Source: Caproiciproducens galactitolivorans (GTDB lineage: Bacteria; Bacillota; Clostridia; Oscillospirales; Acutalibacteraceae). Taken from it: a stretch of DNA of 64,000 bases. Both the position numbers and the translations under genes were made by a program. Shown one piece after another: positions 32,655-40,824 of the stretch. The DNA is taken from contig NZ_JAPOHA010000010.1 of the NCBI RefSeq assembly GCF_026672255.1, positions 1 through 64,000 on the forward strand, read 5' to 3'. The notes below the pieces were generated by a model, which ran no database searches, was not told the DNA's origin, and saw only the letters and a list, made by a program, of their open reading frames with translations. The first letter of the stretch is position 1. Every line of letters starts with the position of its first letter.

Positions 32655-33141
32655 GTAAGGCATAAAAATATAAAAGTGCAATGCAGGAACAGGTGTTACC
32701 AGCACCCGTTCCCTGCATACGGAGAACGGAACTCTCCATACGCAACTGATATAATCAGCACATTGCGTATCCTATTATACCCCCATTTTTCCTTTTTGTA
32801 TAGAGGGTATTTTTCGAATTTCGCATTGTGAAGGTGACGTTGTATATGGATCAAGGAATCCGTGTACGGCGTTTTTTTATGCCTTACGTTCGGGCGGCGG
32901 GGCGTTCACCATTTTAATGAGACGGGTTTTTGGGGTGCACCGCTTTTCCATTCCTGCCGCCCGATCTTAATCAGCGTTTTTCGCCTTGCGTGGAAGATGT
33001 CCCCATTCATTGGCAGCCTTCCGGCGTTCTACACCGCCGGAAGGCAAAGCCAGCCGTCCCCGCTTCCTCCCTACCCCGGGAGGATAGATTTATTGATCGG
33101 CATTCCGGCACTTCCAACCTGCCGGGATGCCGATCCTTTTT
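32655..33141 (+). ncRNA. Unassigned structured RNA, core 32655-32887, possible transcript to 33141
   Basis: The first and last 14 bases of the core pair perfectly (GTAAGGCATAAAAA 32655-32668 with TTTTTATGCCTTAC 32874-32887). Inside lie four hairpins: ATGCAGGAAC/GTTCCCTGCAT (32681-32718), GGAGA/TCTCC (32721-32737), ATACGCAA/TTGCGTAT with inner CTGAT/ATCAG (32738-32770), and GTATATGGAT/ATCCGTGTAC (32842-32867, two GU pairs). Beyond the core come CGGGCGGC/GCCGCCCG (32891-32963), GCCTTCCGGCG/CGCCGGAAGGC (33016-33045) and a terminator. No protein gene follows on this strand. Paired ends recall 6S or raiA-type RNAs, but I find none of the signature sequences of tmRNA, RNase P or SRP RNA and cannot name the class. 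Confidence 0.6.
33095..33141 (+). terminator. Rho-independent terminator of the structured RNA
   Basis: GATCGGCATTCCGGCA (33095-33110) pairs with TGCCGGGATGCCGATC (33120-33135) with one mismatch, followed by CTTTTTC. The T-run overlaps the stop codon region of the convergent DUF4340 gene. Confidence 0.85.
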
Positions 33142-34589
33142 CATGAAAAGGCTTCGCCGTTTTGCAGGGCCTTTGTGCTGTCTAGAATCCTTTGCAGGTC
33201 GCCGTCCGTCACAAGGCCGTAAGCCGTGCCGTTCACCACGGCGGTGTAGCGCCGTTCGCCGCTCTTATAAAACGCGACGGTATCCGTTCCCTTCCGGTCA
33301 AAATACGTGAATTCCACCTTCACTTCGGGCGTTCCGGCCGGAACCGCGCCTGCCGGCTCCAAAATCTGCAAACTGGTGATAATCTTAAAATAATCCGTAT
33401 AATTTTTGCTGTAATCCAGCTTCTTCCCGCCGGTTCCCGTTACACTATAAATATACTGCGGTTTGTCCTCGGTGGATTTTGCTTCATCCTTCATACGGGT
33501 AACCGTAAATACGTTCCCTGTGCCGTTCGCGCTGACGGTCAGCGATTTGACCGCGGTAATCTCCGGCGTAAGCAGGCCCTTGCTGCGCAGGCCGAAAACG
33601 GTTGCCTGTACCAGCGCGCTGACGCTGTCCTCTTTCACAAGATACACCACCGGAACCTTATCGAGCATGACCGAATAGCCGGTGTCCTTTTTCGCGCCGA
33701 TCAAAAGCTTAAAGCTTTGCTTGTTTACCGTATATTCCGCCACGATCGCCGGTTTGTCAAGGCCGCAGCTTTTGAGCGCTGCGGCGTCGGGATTTACCGC
33801 TTCCACGGAATCCGCCGTCATGCTGGTGAGCGCGGTCTCGATTGCGCCGAGTTTCTCGGAATCCGTATTCGCGCTGACCGGAGAGGTCAGAACCATGCCG
33901 GAACCGCTTTTTTGGAGCCGGATCGGCTGCGGGAAATTCGCCCCGCTCAATTGGATTTTTGTAAAATCGTTGACGCCGGTGGAACTGGAAATGGCCAGAA
34001 CTTCTTTCGTGATAAAGTAATCTTTTCCTTCCAGAATGCCGCTGTCGATGCTCACCGTATAAACGTTGCTGGAATTTTCCCCGCACATGTAGTACAGGGT
34101 ACTGTCTGTTGCGGAGACATTGCCGATTTTATAATTATAGGTACTTCCGTCCTTGAAGGTGATTTCCACCGTCGCTTTCGGATTTTCCAGCCCGAATTCT
34201 TTCAGATTTTTTACGTTGCCCAGATTCTTGGTAGCAACAAGGCTGTAGCCGTTCTGCACAACCTGCGAAACGGCGGTCGTGTTTGCCGGAATGCTGCCAA
34301 GCTCCTTTACCCGGTACGTTATCTCCGCTTCCGCCGTACCGGAAGCAGTACTGGAGGAAGCGGATTTCTTTTGGGCAACCGGCAATATGGTGTAGCCGCC
34401 CTTCTGATTGATCACCTTCATGGAAGTGACGTCCGCGCTGCTTTTCGAAACCAGTTCGATCGTCGACGCCGAAGATTCGGAGGAGGTCTCCTCGGTCTTC
34501 GGCTGCGTCATAAGAAGTGCCGCGGCAACCCCGCCCAAAACCACAACGCTGACGCCGACGATTGCGAGGTTTCGGATATTGGTATTCAT
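33141..34589 (-). CDS. DUF4340 membrane-anchored protein
   Basis: A 482-residue protein with an N-terminal membrane anchor (LAIVGVSVVVLGGVAAALLM), a Ser/Glu-rich stretch, and a long extracytoplasmic part with repeated DUF4340 motifs (LKEFGLENPKATVEITFKDG and LKSCGLDKPAIVAEYTVNKQ, each followed by a YxxxIG or LLIG turn). It is the last gene of an ABC exporter operon of the GldA-F-G type. Its role is not established; it is probably an accessory surface subunit. Start has a good AAGGAGG site one base after the GldG-like gene. Confidence 0.85.
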   Translation of the reverse strand: MNTNIRNLAIVGVSVVVLGGVAAALLMTQPKTEETSSESSASTIELVSKSSADVTSMKVINQKGGYTILPVAQKKSASSSTASGTAEAEITYRVKELGSIPANTTAVSQVVQNGYSLVATKNLGNVKNLKEFGLENPKATVEITFKDGSTYNYKIGNVSATDSTLYYMCGENSSNVYTVSIDSGILEGKDYFITKEVLAISSSTGVNDFTKIQLSGANFPQPIRLQKSGSGMVLTSPVSANTDSEKLGAIETALTSMTADSVEAVNPDAAALKSCGLDKPAIVAEYTVNKQSFKLLIGAKKDTGYSVMLDKVPVVYLVKEDSVSALVQATVFGLRSKGLLTPEITAVKSLTVSANGTGNVFTVTRMKDEAKSTEDKPQYIYSVTGTGGKKLDYSKNYTDYFKIITSLQILEPAGAVPAGTPEVKVEFTYFDRKGTDTVAFYKSGERRYTAVVNGTAYGLVTDGDLQRILDSTKALQNGEAFS

Positions 34590-34590
34590 A

Positions 34591-36225
34591 TTACAGGTGC
34601 CTCCTTCTGTGGTACACGCAGATACCGGCTATCACAATTGCCAGCGGAATCAGAAGGGTAAAGACGCCGAAGCCGAGCAGAATGCTCATTCCCGTACTCA
34701 GGTTGATATCCTGCGCATTGGTGGGAACGGCAGTCTCCGTAATCGCGGTCGCGGTATTCGTCGTACCGGTCGCATAACGGGAAAGATTCACGAGATACTT
34801 TGCGTTGCCAAAGGTCGTGGGGGAAAGAATATCCGAATTGAACATCGTGGTGCTGCCCAGCGCGATTACGTTCGCCTTATATTCCGTGCCTCCCGCTTTT
34901 ACCGTATCCTGCGACAGCACGCCCGTATTGTACGCGGCTTTCGCGGGTGTTTCGTCTTCTTTGGTCTTATTGTTTACGAGGTAGCAGCTATCGTTCGATT
35001 TCGAAAGGGAATAGGTTTGCCTTGTGCCCTTCGTGTCGAACAGAATGTTCACCGGGCTGGACTGCGGCGTGGTATAGTATTTGTAATTGGAGTCTCCGCC
35101 CAGATCGGGCTCCGTCTGTATCGTGGATAAAATATAGCTTGGGTCGCTCGTATAATATTTCGACGAGTCGCTTTCCACGACGATCGTCTGCGGGGTCACG
35201 CTGATGCCCCATTCCTGTAGGAATGCGGAAAGCTTCGGCATGGCCGTCTGGCTCGGATGGAAGGTAATGAGCAGGGAACGGTCGCCCGCAAGCGAGCCGC
35301 TGCTTAAAAACGCGTCCAGCTTCTGGATTTCCGAATCGGTATAATCGGTTGCCGGGCATCCCAAAACCACGAGCCGCGCGTTTTTGGGAATGTCTTCCGT
35401 CAGCAGGTTGAAATCCTGCGTTTCAAAGCTGTTGTTGCTTAAAAGCTTTTTATAAGTGGCCGTGTCCATCTGCTCGCTGTGCCCGGTGTCGAACGCAGCA
35501 ACGGAAACCGTATCCGCCATAACCGAGTTCAGCCCGGAGGCCAGCGCGCTGTCCACCATGGAAGAGGAGCCGCCGATCGACCCGTCCTGACTAAAGGAAA
35601 CATTGAACAGCTCCGTAACGGCAAGCACGCGGGAACGCTTATCCGTCTTGAACACCACATCGCCGACGGCAATATTGTCGGACTTATAATCGCTGGCGAA
35701 AGCCGGATTTTTATCCAGATCGATGTATTCCACCTTGATGTTCCGGTTGCGCTCCGTCATTTTCTCGGCAAGCTCGCCCACCTGGCTGTATTGGATTCCG
35801 TACTCCGCTAAAATCCGGTCGCTCTTTGTCTGCGATTCGGTCGCGATAATATAAATGGTGGTGGGAATCTTCACTTTATCCACAACTGCGGCGGCTTCTG
35901 TGGAAAGTGTGTTCGTATGGTTCTTGGTAAGATCCACATTCATGGACGGATACCGTTCGCCCAGTACGCCCACGATGACATTGATTAAAATAACCACAAC
36001 GATAAAGCCTGCGGTAAACGCGGTGGACATGCCGCTGCGGCGGAATTTTTCGGTTCGGGTAATCTCTTTCAGGGAACGCCGGTTCTTCTTTTCTTTTTTC
36101 TGTTTTTTCTCTGCTTTCGTTTCCGCCTGTTCCGTTTCTTCCGCGGGGGTTGTTTCCGCTTCGGCTTCGGGCTGCGGGTTTTCCTCTACAGGGACAATGG
36201 GCTTCTTCTCTTTTTCGTTTTTCAT
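34591..36225 (-). CDS. GldG-family ABC transporter auxiliary protein
   Basis: A 544-residue protein: a highly charged cytoplasmic N-terminus of about 65 residues (Glu/Lys-rich, likely coiled or disordered), one span (STAFTAGFIVVVILINVIVG), a large extracytoplasmic GldG/ABC-auxiliary domain (NHTNTLSTEAAAVVDKVKIP, DLDKNPAFASDY, LVVLGCPATDYTDSEIQKLDAFLSSG), and a C-terminal span ending with basic residues (CVYHRRRHL). AAGGAGG is spaced for the ATG at 36225, not the one two codons upstream. It follows the permease by 13 bases. Substrate is unknown. Confidence 0.88.
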   Translation of the reverse strand: MKNEKEKKPIVPVEENPQPEAEAETTPAEETEQAETKAEKKQKKEKKNRRSLKEITRTEKFRRSGMSTAFTAGFIVVVILINVIVGVLGERYPSMNVDLTKNHTNTLSTEAAAVVDKVKIPTTIYIIATESQTKSDRILAEYGIQYSQVGELAEKMTERNRNIKVEYIDLDKNPAFASDYKSDNIAVGDVVFKTDKRSRVLAVTELFNVSFSQDGSIGGSSSMVDSALASGLNSVMADTVSVAAFDTGHSEQMDTATYKKLLSNNSFETQDFNLLTEDIPKNARLVVLGCPATDYTDSEIQKLDAFLSSGSLAGDRSLLITFHPSQTAMPKLSAFLQEWGISVTPQTIVVESDSSKYYTSDPSYILSTIQTEPDLGGDSNYKYYTTPQSSPVNILFDTKGTRQTYSLSKSNDSCYLVNNKTKEDETPAKAAYNTGVLSQDTVKAGGTEYKANVIALGSTTMFNSDILSPTTFGNAKYLVNLSRYATGTTNTATAITETAVPTNAQDINLSTGMSILLGFGVFTLLIPLAIVIAGICVYHRRRHL

Positions 36226-36238
36226 TGTCATATCCTCC

Positions 36239-36943
36239 TTAGCTCCATCTTCTGCTTTCGAGCTTGCGGGCGGTCAGGAAGATAAAGACTGCAATGACGC
36301 TCAAAAAGAAAACAATGCTCGAAATATCCAGAACCCCTTTGGTGAACGGCCGAAAGCGCGTGTCGAAGGAAATCCAGTTGATTACCTTGACGACATTCGC
36401 GTTGGTAATGAGACTGTTAAGCTGATCGACAACCATCAGAAGGATGGAAAGGCCGAACGTGGAAATTGCGGCGACGATCTGGCTCTGCGTAAGGGAAGAA
36501 ATGAAAATGCCGATGGCGATCATTCCCGCGCCGTACAGCAGGGTACCGAAGAAATTCCCGAAGATCAGCGCCCAGCTTGGGGAGGAGCAAAGGCCGATCA
36601 CGGCAACGGGAATCAGCGTGCCGGCCATTGCGATGGCGAACACGGCGAGCGCCGCCAGAAATTTCCCGGCCACAATCGAGGTAACGCCGACCGGCGCGGT
36701 CAGGAGCGCCTGATCGGTACGGTTGCGCATTTCCTCGCTGAAACTGCGCATCGTGATAATCGGAATCACCATCATGCTCCAGATGAACATGGTGCTGTAA
36801 ACGCTTTGAATGTAATAGGAGGAACGGAGCATCATCACCTGATAAAAATAGTAGCCGTAAAGCGCTAGAAGGATGGCTACGCAGGCGTACCCGATGGGGG
36901 AAGTAAAGTACGCTTTCAGTTCCCTTTTTGCAATTGCTTTCAC
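36239..36943 (-). CDS. ABC-2 type (GldF-like) permease
   Basis: A 234-residue permease with six spans, beginning AIAKRELKAYFTSPIGYACVAI, the GldF/ABC-2 signature, and SFSEEMRNRTDQALLTAPV in the first cytoplasmic loop. It overlaps the ATPase gene by four bases (ATGA). With the ATPase and the GldG-like protein it forms an exporter whose cargo is unknown; gliding in Bacteroidota is the namesake but not implied here. Confidence 0.92.
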   Translation of the reverse strand: MKAIAKRELKAYFTSPIGYACVAILLALYGYYFYQVMMLRSSYYIQSVYSTMFIWSMMVIPIITMRSFSEEMRNRTDQALLTAPVGVTSIVAGKFLAALAVFAIAMAGTLIPVAVIGLCSSPSWALIFGNFFGTLLYGAGMIAIGIFISSLTQSQIVAAISTFGLSILLMVVDQLNSLITNANVVKVINWISFDTRFRPFTKGVLDISSIVFFLSVIAVFIFLTARKLESRRWS

Positions 36944-37923
36944 GCTTCTTCATCCTCCTTTTCGGTTTCCTTACCGGTATTGTCCTCGATATAGGCCGAG
37001 GCGGTCAGGCGCAGGAACACGTCTTCCAGCGAAAGGCCGGCGTTCTTCATTTCCAGAATCGGCCAGTTGTTTTTCGCCGCCAGCCGGAATAAATCGCGGC
37101 GCGGGTCGCAGTTTTCGCACGCTTCCACGCTGTATTCGAATACGCCGGGCTCCTTTTCGCCCAGCGTCTGTACCGACACAATATCCTTCATGCCGCGCAG
37201 TGCTTTGGAAACTTCGGCTTCGCCGCCTTCCATCCGCACGGTAATCCGGTTGTCTTCGCTCAGGCTGCGGGAAAGGCTGTCCGGCGTGCCGTCGGCAACC
37301 AGCTTGCCCCGGTTAATGATAATGATACGCTCGCAGACTGCCTGAATTTCGGGCAGGATATGGGAACTGAGGATAATCGTATGATTTTTCCCCAGATTGT
37401 GAATCAGATTCCGGATTTCAATAATCTGCTTCGGGTCGAGGCCAACCGTCGGCTCGTCCAGAATCAGCACCGGGGGATTCCCCAAAAGCGCCTGCGCCAG
37501 ACCGACGCGCTGTTTGTAGCCCTTGCTCAGGTTATTGATTAACCGGTCGTACACATCGGTGATCTCCGTGAGCGCGCAAATCTGTTCCAGATGCTTTTTG
37601 CGCGGCAGGGTCACCTTTTTCAGGTCGAACAGGAAATTCAGATATTCTTTCACCGTCATATCGGGATAAAGCGGCGGGAGTTCGGGAAGGTAGCCAATCA
37701 GCTTCTTTACTTCGTTCGGATTATCGAGCGTGTTGTACCCGCCAACCGTAACCGAACCGGAGCTTGCGGAAAGATATCCGGTAATGATATTCATGGTTGT
37801 AGATTTTCCGGCCCCGTTCGGCCCTAAAAATCCGACGATGGTACCTTTTTCCACCGAGAAGTTGATATTGTTCAAAGCGACGTTCTGTCCGTAGCGCTTC
37901 GAGAGGTTTTTCACCTCAATCAT
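36940..37923 (-). CDS. ABC transporter ATP-binding protein (GldA/CcmA-like)
   Basis: ATPase of the exporter. Walker A (GPNGAGKST), signature (LSKGYKQRVGLAQALL), Walker B (VLILDEPTVGLDP) and the His switch (IILSSHILPEI) are intact. A C-terminal extension of about 100 residues carries the DRA-type tail (SLEDVFLRLT) and an acidic end. It is the first gene of a four-gene minus-strand operon, preceded by GGAGGG. Confidence 0.93.
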   Translation of the reverse strand: MIEVKNLSKRYGQNVALNNINFSVEKGTIVGFLGPNGAGKSTTMNIITGYLSASSGSVTVGGYNTLDNPNEVKKLIGYLPELPPLYPDMTVKEYLNFLFDLKKVTLPRKKHLEQICALTEITDVYDRLINNLSKGYKQRVGLAQALLGNPPVLILDEPTVGLDPKQIIEIRNLIHNLGKNHTIILSSHILPEIQAVCERIIIINRGKLVADGTPDSLSRSLSEDNRITVRMEGGEAEVSKALRGMKDIVSVQTLGEKEPGVFEYSVEACENCDPRRDLFRLAAKNNWPILEMKNAGLSLEDVFLRLTASAYIEDNTGKETEKEDEEA

Positions 37924-38084
37924 TCGAATCCCTCCTGATTCCGGCGTAAATTATCCGCCATGTATTCTATTTTATCAATTTACCCAACGAAAGATGTAAA
38001 CATTCTTTTAAGGAATAGGTGCTATTTTATAAACTCTGTGTGATGGTTATGTGAAAACCGTCATATTCTGGACACACAGTGTCG

Positions 38085-38411
38085 TTTTGCCGTTTCCTCC
38101 GCGCCGCGAAGCGGCGCTCCTCCAACGGAACGGCTAAGCCTGAACAACTTGAAAGTTTTGTTCAAACTTTTTCAAAAGTTTGCAGGGTTTGGGGCGGAGC
38201 CCCATCGTTCCCTTGTTTTTTAAAAGCGCAGGAGGGAAGCAAAACAGTCCAGTGGACTGTTTCTGCGCGGGGAACCCTCGCCGGGGGTTCCCCGGAAGCT
38301 TGGAACTGCACCTTGCCTGTTGTTTTCGGACAAATCGCACTTATCCCTTTGTCCTTCCTATTAAATTGCAGAAATAATTCAGTCTGCCCTCAGGCCGGGC
38401 GGGCCCCTACT
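38085..38411 (+). repeat. Dispersed non-coding repeat, copy B
   Basis: Matches copy A (1-343) in inverse orientation through the hairpin module, the GTTTGGGGCGGAGCCCCATCG and CAGTCCAGTGGACTG blocks and the CTCAGGCCGGGCGGGCCCCTAC end. With copy A it forms a 38-kb inverted pair. Confidence 0.88.
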
Positions 38412-38580
38412 TTCGGAATCGTCCGCAAGTAGGCAAAGGACGAGCAGGGGGCTTTGAAATTACGGCGAGAGGGTTCCATAAAAGCCCCCTGCACCCCGGA
38501 GGTATCCCCAAAAGGCCTTTGAGGTACACGCTTTCTTTGTGGTTTTCATTGACGTTCCTCTGCGGCAGTTTAGAGAGAAA
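38339..38580 (+). repeat. Long direct repeat, left of the ClC gene
   Basis: About 240 bases, from TTATCCCTTTGTCCTTCCTA to TGACGTTCCTCTGCGGCAG, match 40283-40525 at an eye-estimated 85-90% identity in the same direction. The block GACGAGCAGGGGGC and the GTATCCCCAAAAGG block are the best conserved. It continues out of copy B. Confidence 0.85.
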
Positions 38581-38609
38581 AGGTACCGTGTCATAAACAT
38601 GTGTGCAGG

Positions 38610-38790
38610 CTCAGCCTGCCGCGGTTGGAGGGTTCCGCAAAAGTCTCTGCACCCTGAGGTATCCTCAAAAGGCCTTTCGGGTACACGCTTTCTTTGTGGT
38701 TTTCATTGACGAAGTTCTACGTCAGCATTCCGTGGAGGAGCGCCGCTTGCGGCGCGGGGGAAACGGTTAAACAGCGCTGTGCGCCCACGG
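38610..38790 (+). repeat. Partial repeat copy and short GC-hairpin module
   Basis: 38616-38715 repeats the second half of the long direct repeat (GAGGGTTCCGCAAAAG, GAGGTATCCTCAAAAGG, TACACGCTTTCTTTGTGGTT). 38728-38785 is another copy of the GGAGGAGCGCCGC...GGGGGAAACGG module. Confidence 0.8.
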
Positions 38791-38897
38791 CCTGCGAATG
38801 ACGGTCGATTCTTTCAAATTTGGCTTTAAAGTGGTATAATAATATATCCGATGTCCTCTGAAAAGGATATACTATTGAACATGCGGGAGCTGAAACC

Positions 38898-40157
38898 ATG
38901 GGACTTTTGGAGGAAAAAGCAAAACAGCAAGGCATTAGTATCGTTAAAAATTTATCAATATTTTTGAAATGGATGTTCCTGTCCTGTCTTACCGGGGTAG
39001 CGGTCGGCACTGTTTGTACGGCATTTCATTTCTGCATAGAATTTGCAACGGAATTTCGCACGGCGCACATGGCTATTGTGTATTTTCTGCCTTTCGGCGG
39101 GCTTGCGATTGTATGGCTTTACCGCATCTGCAAAGTAACGCGCCCGCAGGGGACGGATCTGGTTCTGCTGGCGGTGCGCACGCCGCAGGAGGTTCCGCTG
39201 CGCATGACGCCGCTGATTTTTCTTTCCACCTGCATTACCCATCTGTTCGGCGGTTCGGCCGGGCGCGAGGGCGCGGCGCTGCAGATCGGCGGCAGCATGG
39301 GCTTTCAGGTTGGCCGCTTGTTCCGTCTGGATGAAAAAGATCTGCATATTATGACGATGTGCGGCATGAGCGCCGCCTTTTCCGCGCTGTTCGGAACGCC
39401 CATCACCTCCGCCGTGTTTGCCATGGAGGTAATCAGTGTCGGCATTATGTATTACGCCGCGCTGGTTCCCTGCGTTACGGCAGCGCTGGTGGGGGCGACC
39501 GTGGCCAACGCCTTCGGAGCGGAACCGACGGCGTTTTCCGTTACGGGGATTCCTGCCGCGGAAACCGCAGCCTTTCTGCGCGTTATTTTTCTGGCGGCGC
39601 TTTGCGCGGGCGTAAGCGTTTTGTTCTGTTATTCCATGAAATATACGGGCGAGTTCCTTCAGAAGAAGATGAAAAATCCATATGTCCGGGCCGCCGCCGG
39701 CGGTGTGATCATCGTGCTTCTGATGCTCGTTTTCGGGACGGATTACCTTGGCGCGGGCATGAATATCATTGAGAACGGGATGGCCGGAACCGCGAAGCCG
39801 GAAGCCTTCCTTCTGAAAATCCTGTTTACCGCGGTCACGCTCGGCGTAGGCTTTAAGGGCGGCGAAATCATCCCTTCCTTTTTCGTGGGCGCGACATTCG
39901 GCTGTGCGGCGGGCGGGCTGATCGGCCTGAACCCGTCGTTCGGCGCCTCGGTCGGGCTGATGGCCGTATTCTGCGGCGTAACCAACTGTCCGCTTACCTC
40001 GCTCGTCCTCAGCATTGAGCTGTTCGGCGCGAAGGGCGCGGCGTTCTACTTTCTCGCCGCCGCCGTCAGCTATATGCTTTCGGGATACACCGGCCTTTAC
40101 AGCCGCCAGAAGATTATGTACTCCAAATTCCGCCCGGAGTTTATCGGGGACCGATAA
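38898..40157 (+). CDS. ClC-family anion channel/antiporter, possibly fluoride type
   Basis: A 419-residue membrane protein of the ClC superfamily with about 10-12 spans. The selectivity motif GREGAALQIGG contains the gating glutamate (Glu124), and GGEIIPSFFVGA is the second pore loop. The GSGIP motif of chloride-type ClCs is absent; that region reads TRPQGTDLVLLAV. Loss of the central serine and a GREGxxLQ loop are reported features of the CLC-F fluoride/proton antiporters, so fluoride export is plausible but inferred. It stands alone between two copies of a long direct repeat, with its own weak promoter. Confidence 0.87.
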   Translation: MGLLEEKAKQQGISIVKNLSIFLKWMFLSCLTGVAVGTVCTAFHFCIEFATEFRTAHMAIVYFLPFGGLAIVWLYRICKVTRPQGTDLVLLAVRTPQEVPLRMTPLIFLSTCITHLFGGSAGREGAALQIGGSMGFQVGRLFRLDEKDLHIMTMCGMSAAFSALFGTPITSAVFAMEVISVGIMYYAALVPCVTAALVGATVANAFGAEPTAFSVTGIPAAETAAFLRVIFLAALCAGVSVLFCYSMKYTGEFLQKKMKNPYVRAAAGGVIIVLLMLVFGTDYLGAGMNIIENGMAGTAKPEAFLLKILFTAVTLGVGFKGGEIIPSFFVGATFGCAAGGLIGLNPSFGASVGLMAVFCGVTNCPLTSLVLSIELFGAKGAAFYFLAAAVSYMLSGYTGLYSRQKIMYSKFRPEFIGDR

Positions 40158-40171
40158 GAAGGCATACAGTC

Positions 40172-40350
40172 TTCTATTTTTGGACAGGTCAAGCCTATCC
40201 CTTTATCCTTCCTATTGAATTACAGAAATGATTTCGTTTGCCCCTAGACCGGGATGTGGCGTTCTATTTTTGGATAGTCGAACCTATCCCTTTATCCTTC
40301 CTATCGAATTACAGGAATGATTTAGTCTGCCCTCAGGCCGGGCGGGCCCC
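40172..40350 (+). repeat. Two tandem 90-bp repeat units
   Basis: Unit 1 (40172-40259) and unit 2 (40261-40350) share TCTATTTTTGGA, CCTATCCCTTTATCCTTCCT, AATTACAG and GATTT blocks, ending at the GACCGGG or GGCCGGGCGGGCC box. The same unit forms the left edge of copies A and B. Confidence 0.8.
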
Positions 40351-40525
40351 TACTGTCGGATTCGTCCGAAAGTAGGCAAAGGACGAGCAGGGGGCTTTTG
40401 AAGCCCGGCGAGAGGGTTCCACAAAAGCCCCCTGCACTCCCGAGGTATCCCCAAAAGGTCTATGGGGTACACGCATTCTATGTGGTTTTCATTGACGTTC
40501 CTCTGCGGTAGCTTAGAGAAAAAAA
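40283..40525 (+). repeat. Long direct repeat, right of the ClC gene
   Basis: Direct-orientation partner of 38339-38580. Together the two copies enclose a segment of about 1.9 kb that holds only the ClC gene and further repeat pieces. Confidence 0.85.
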
Positions 40526-40547
40526 TCACTTCATTATAAACGCGATT

Positions 40548-40582
40548 TACGCCCCGCCCGTAGTTTTACGGGCGGGGCGCAT
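40548..40582 (-). terminator. GC-rich terminator hairpin after the small membrane protein gene
   Basis: GCCCCGCCCGTA and TACGGGCGGGGC arms around a short A/T loop; the T-run is modest on both strands (GTTTAT... or ATTTTAT). It stands between convergent transcripts. Confidence 0.65.
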
Positions 40583-40583
40583 T

Positions 40584-40814
40584 TTATGGGTCGTCTTTTT
40601 TTTCCGGTTCTTCGTCCGGGAGTTTCTTTTTCGGAGTATTACGCCGAAAGATTTCGATGAAAACGGCGGCGACGATGCCGACTCCGATTCCCACGGAAAG
40701 CCAGGCTTGTTCCGGATGCCCGACGGCGAAAAATAGAGAACCAATCAAAAGGCAGATGTATATGAGCAGGCTTTTCTTTCTTTCGTCCATTACCACCGAG
40801 AAACCCTTTTTCAT
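40584..40814 (-). CDS. Small two-span membrane protein
   Basis: A 76-residue protein: short basic start (MKKGFSVVMDERKKS), span 1 (LLIYICLLIGSLFFAVG), span 2 (AWLSVGIGVGIVAAVFIEIF) and a charged lysine/glutamate/aspartate tail. It follows the NUDIX gene by 10 bases with a GAGGGG site and is probably in the same transcript. I do not recognise a family. Confidence 0.7.
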   Translation of the reverse strand: MKKGFSVVMDERKKSLLIYICLLIGSLFFAVGHPEQAWLSVGIGVGIVAAVFIEIFRRNTPKKKLPDEEPEKKDDP

Positions 40815-40824
40815 CTTTCACCCC

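Larger units (their letters stand above)
37924..38897. other. Non-coding region of about 1 kb upstream of the ClC gene
   Basis: Most of it is repeat sequence, listed separately. The last 80 bases hold a weak promoter (TTTCAA 38812, 17 bases, TATAAT 38835-38840), an ATATCC/GGATAT hairpin in the leader, and GGGAG before the ClC start. I looked for a fluoride riboswitch there and did not recognise one. Confidence 0.65.

Noticed and set aside
32655-32887. Calling the structured RNA 6S, tmRNA, RNase P or SRP RNA
   Set aside because: I could not find the GAGGAAAGUC box of RNase P, the GGAAG/AGCAG loop of SRP RNA, a tRNA-like end of tmRNA, or the rod with central bubble of 6S RNA. The class is left open.
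32862-33146. ORFs of 94 and 126 residues in the structured-RNA region
   Set aside because: No ribosome-binding site, no recognisable protein, and they run through strong hairpins and a terminator; the RNA reading explains the region better.
33192-34661. Long plus-strand ORF of 489 residues opposite the DUF4340 gene
   Set aside because: Shadow frame: composition is Arg/His-rich, no domain is recognisable, and the opposite strand holds a well-supported gene with ribosome-binding site and membrane anchor.
38720-38897. Fluoride riboswitch upstream of the ClC gene
   Set aside because: No GGNGAUGG...UUCGCC type start and no matching pseudoknot sequence could be recognised; the leader has only a small ATATCC/GGATAT hairpin.
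37924-40583. Insertion sequence or transposon around the ClC gene
   Set aside because: No transposase ORF or clear terminal inverted repeats were found; only non-coding direct repeats are visible.
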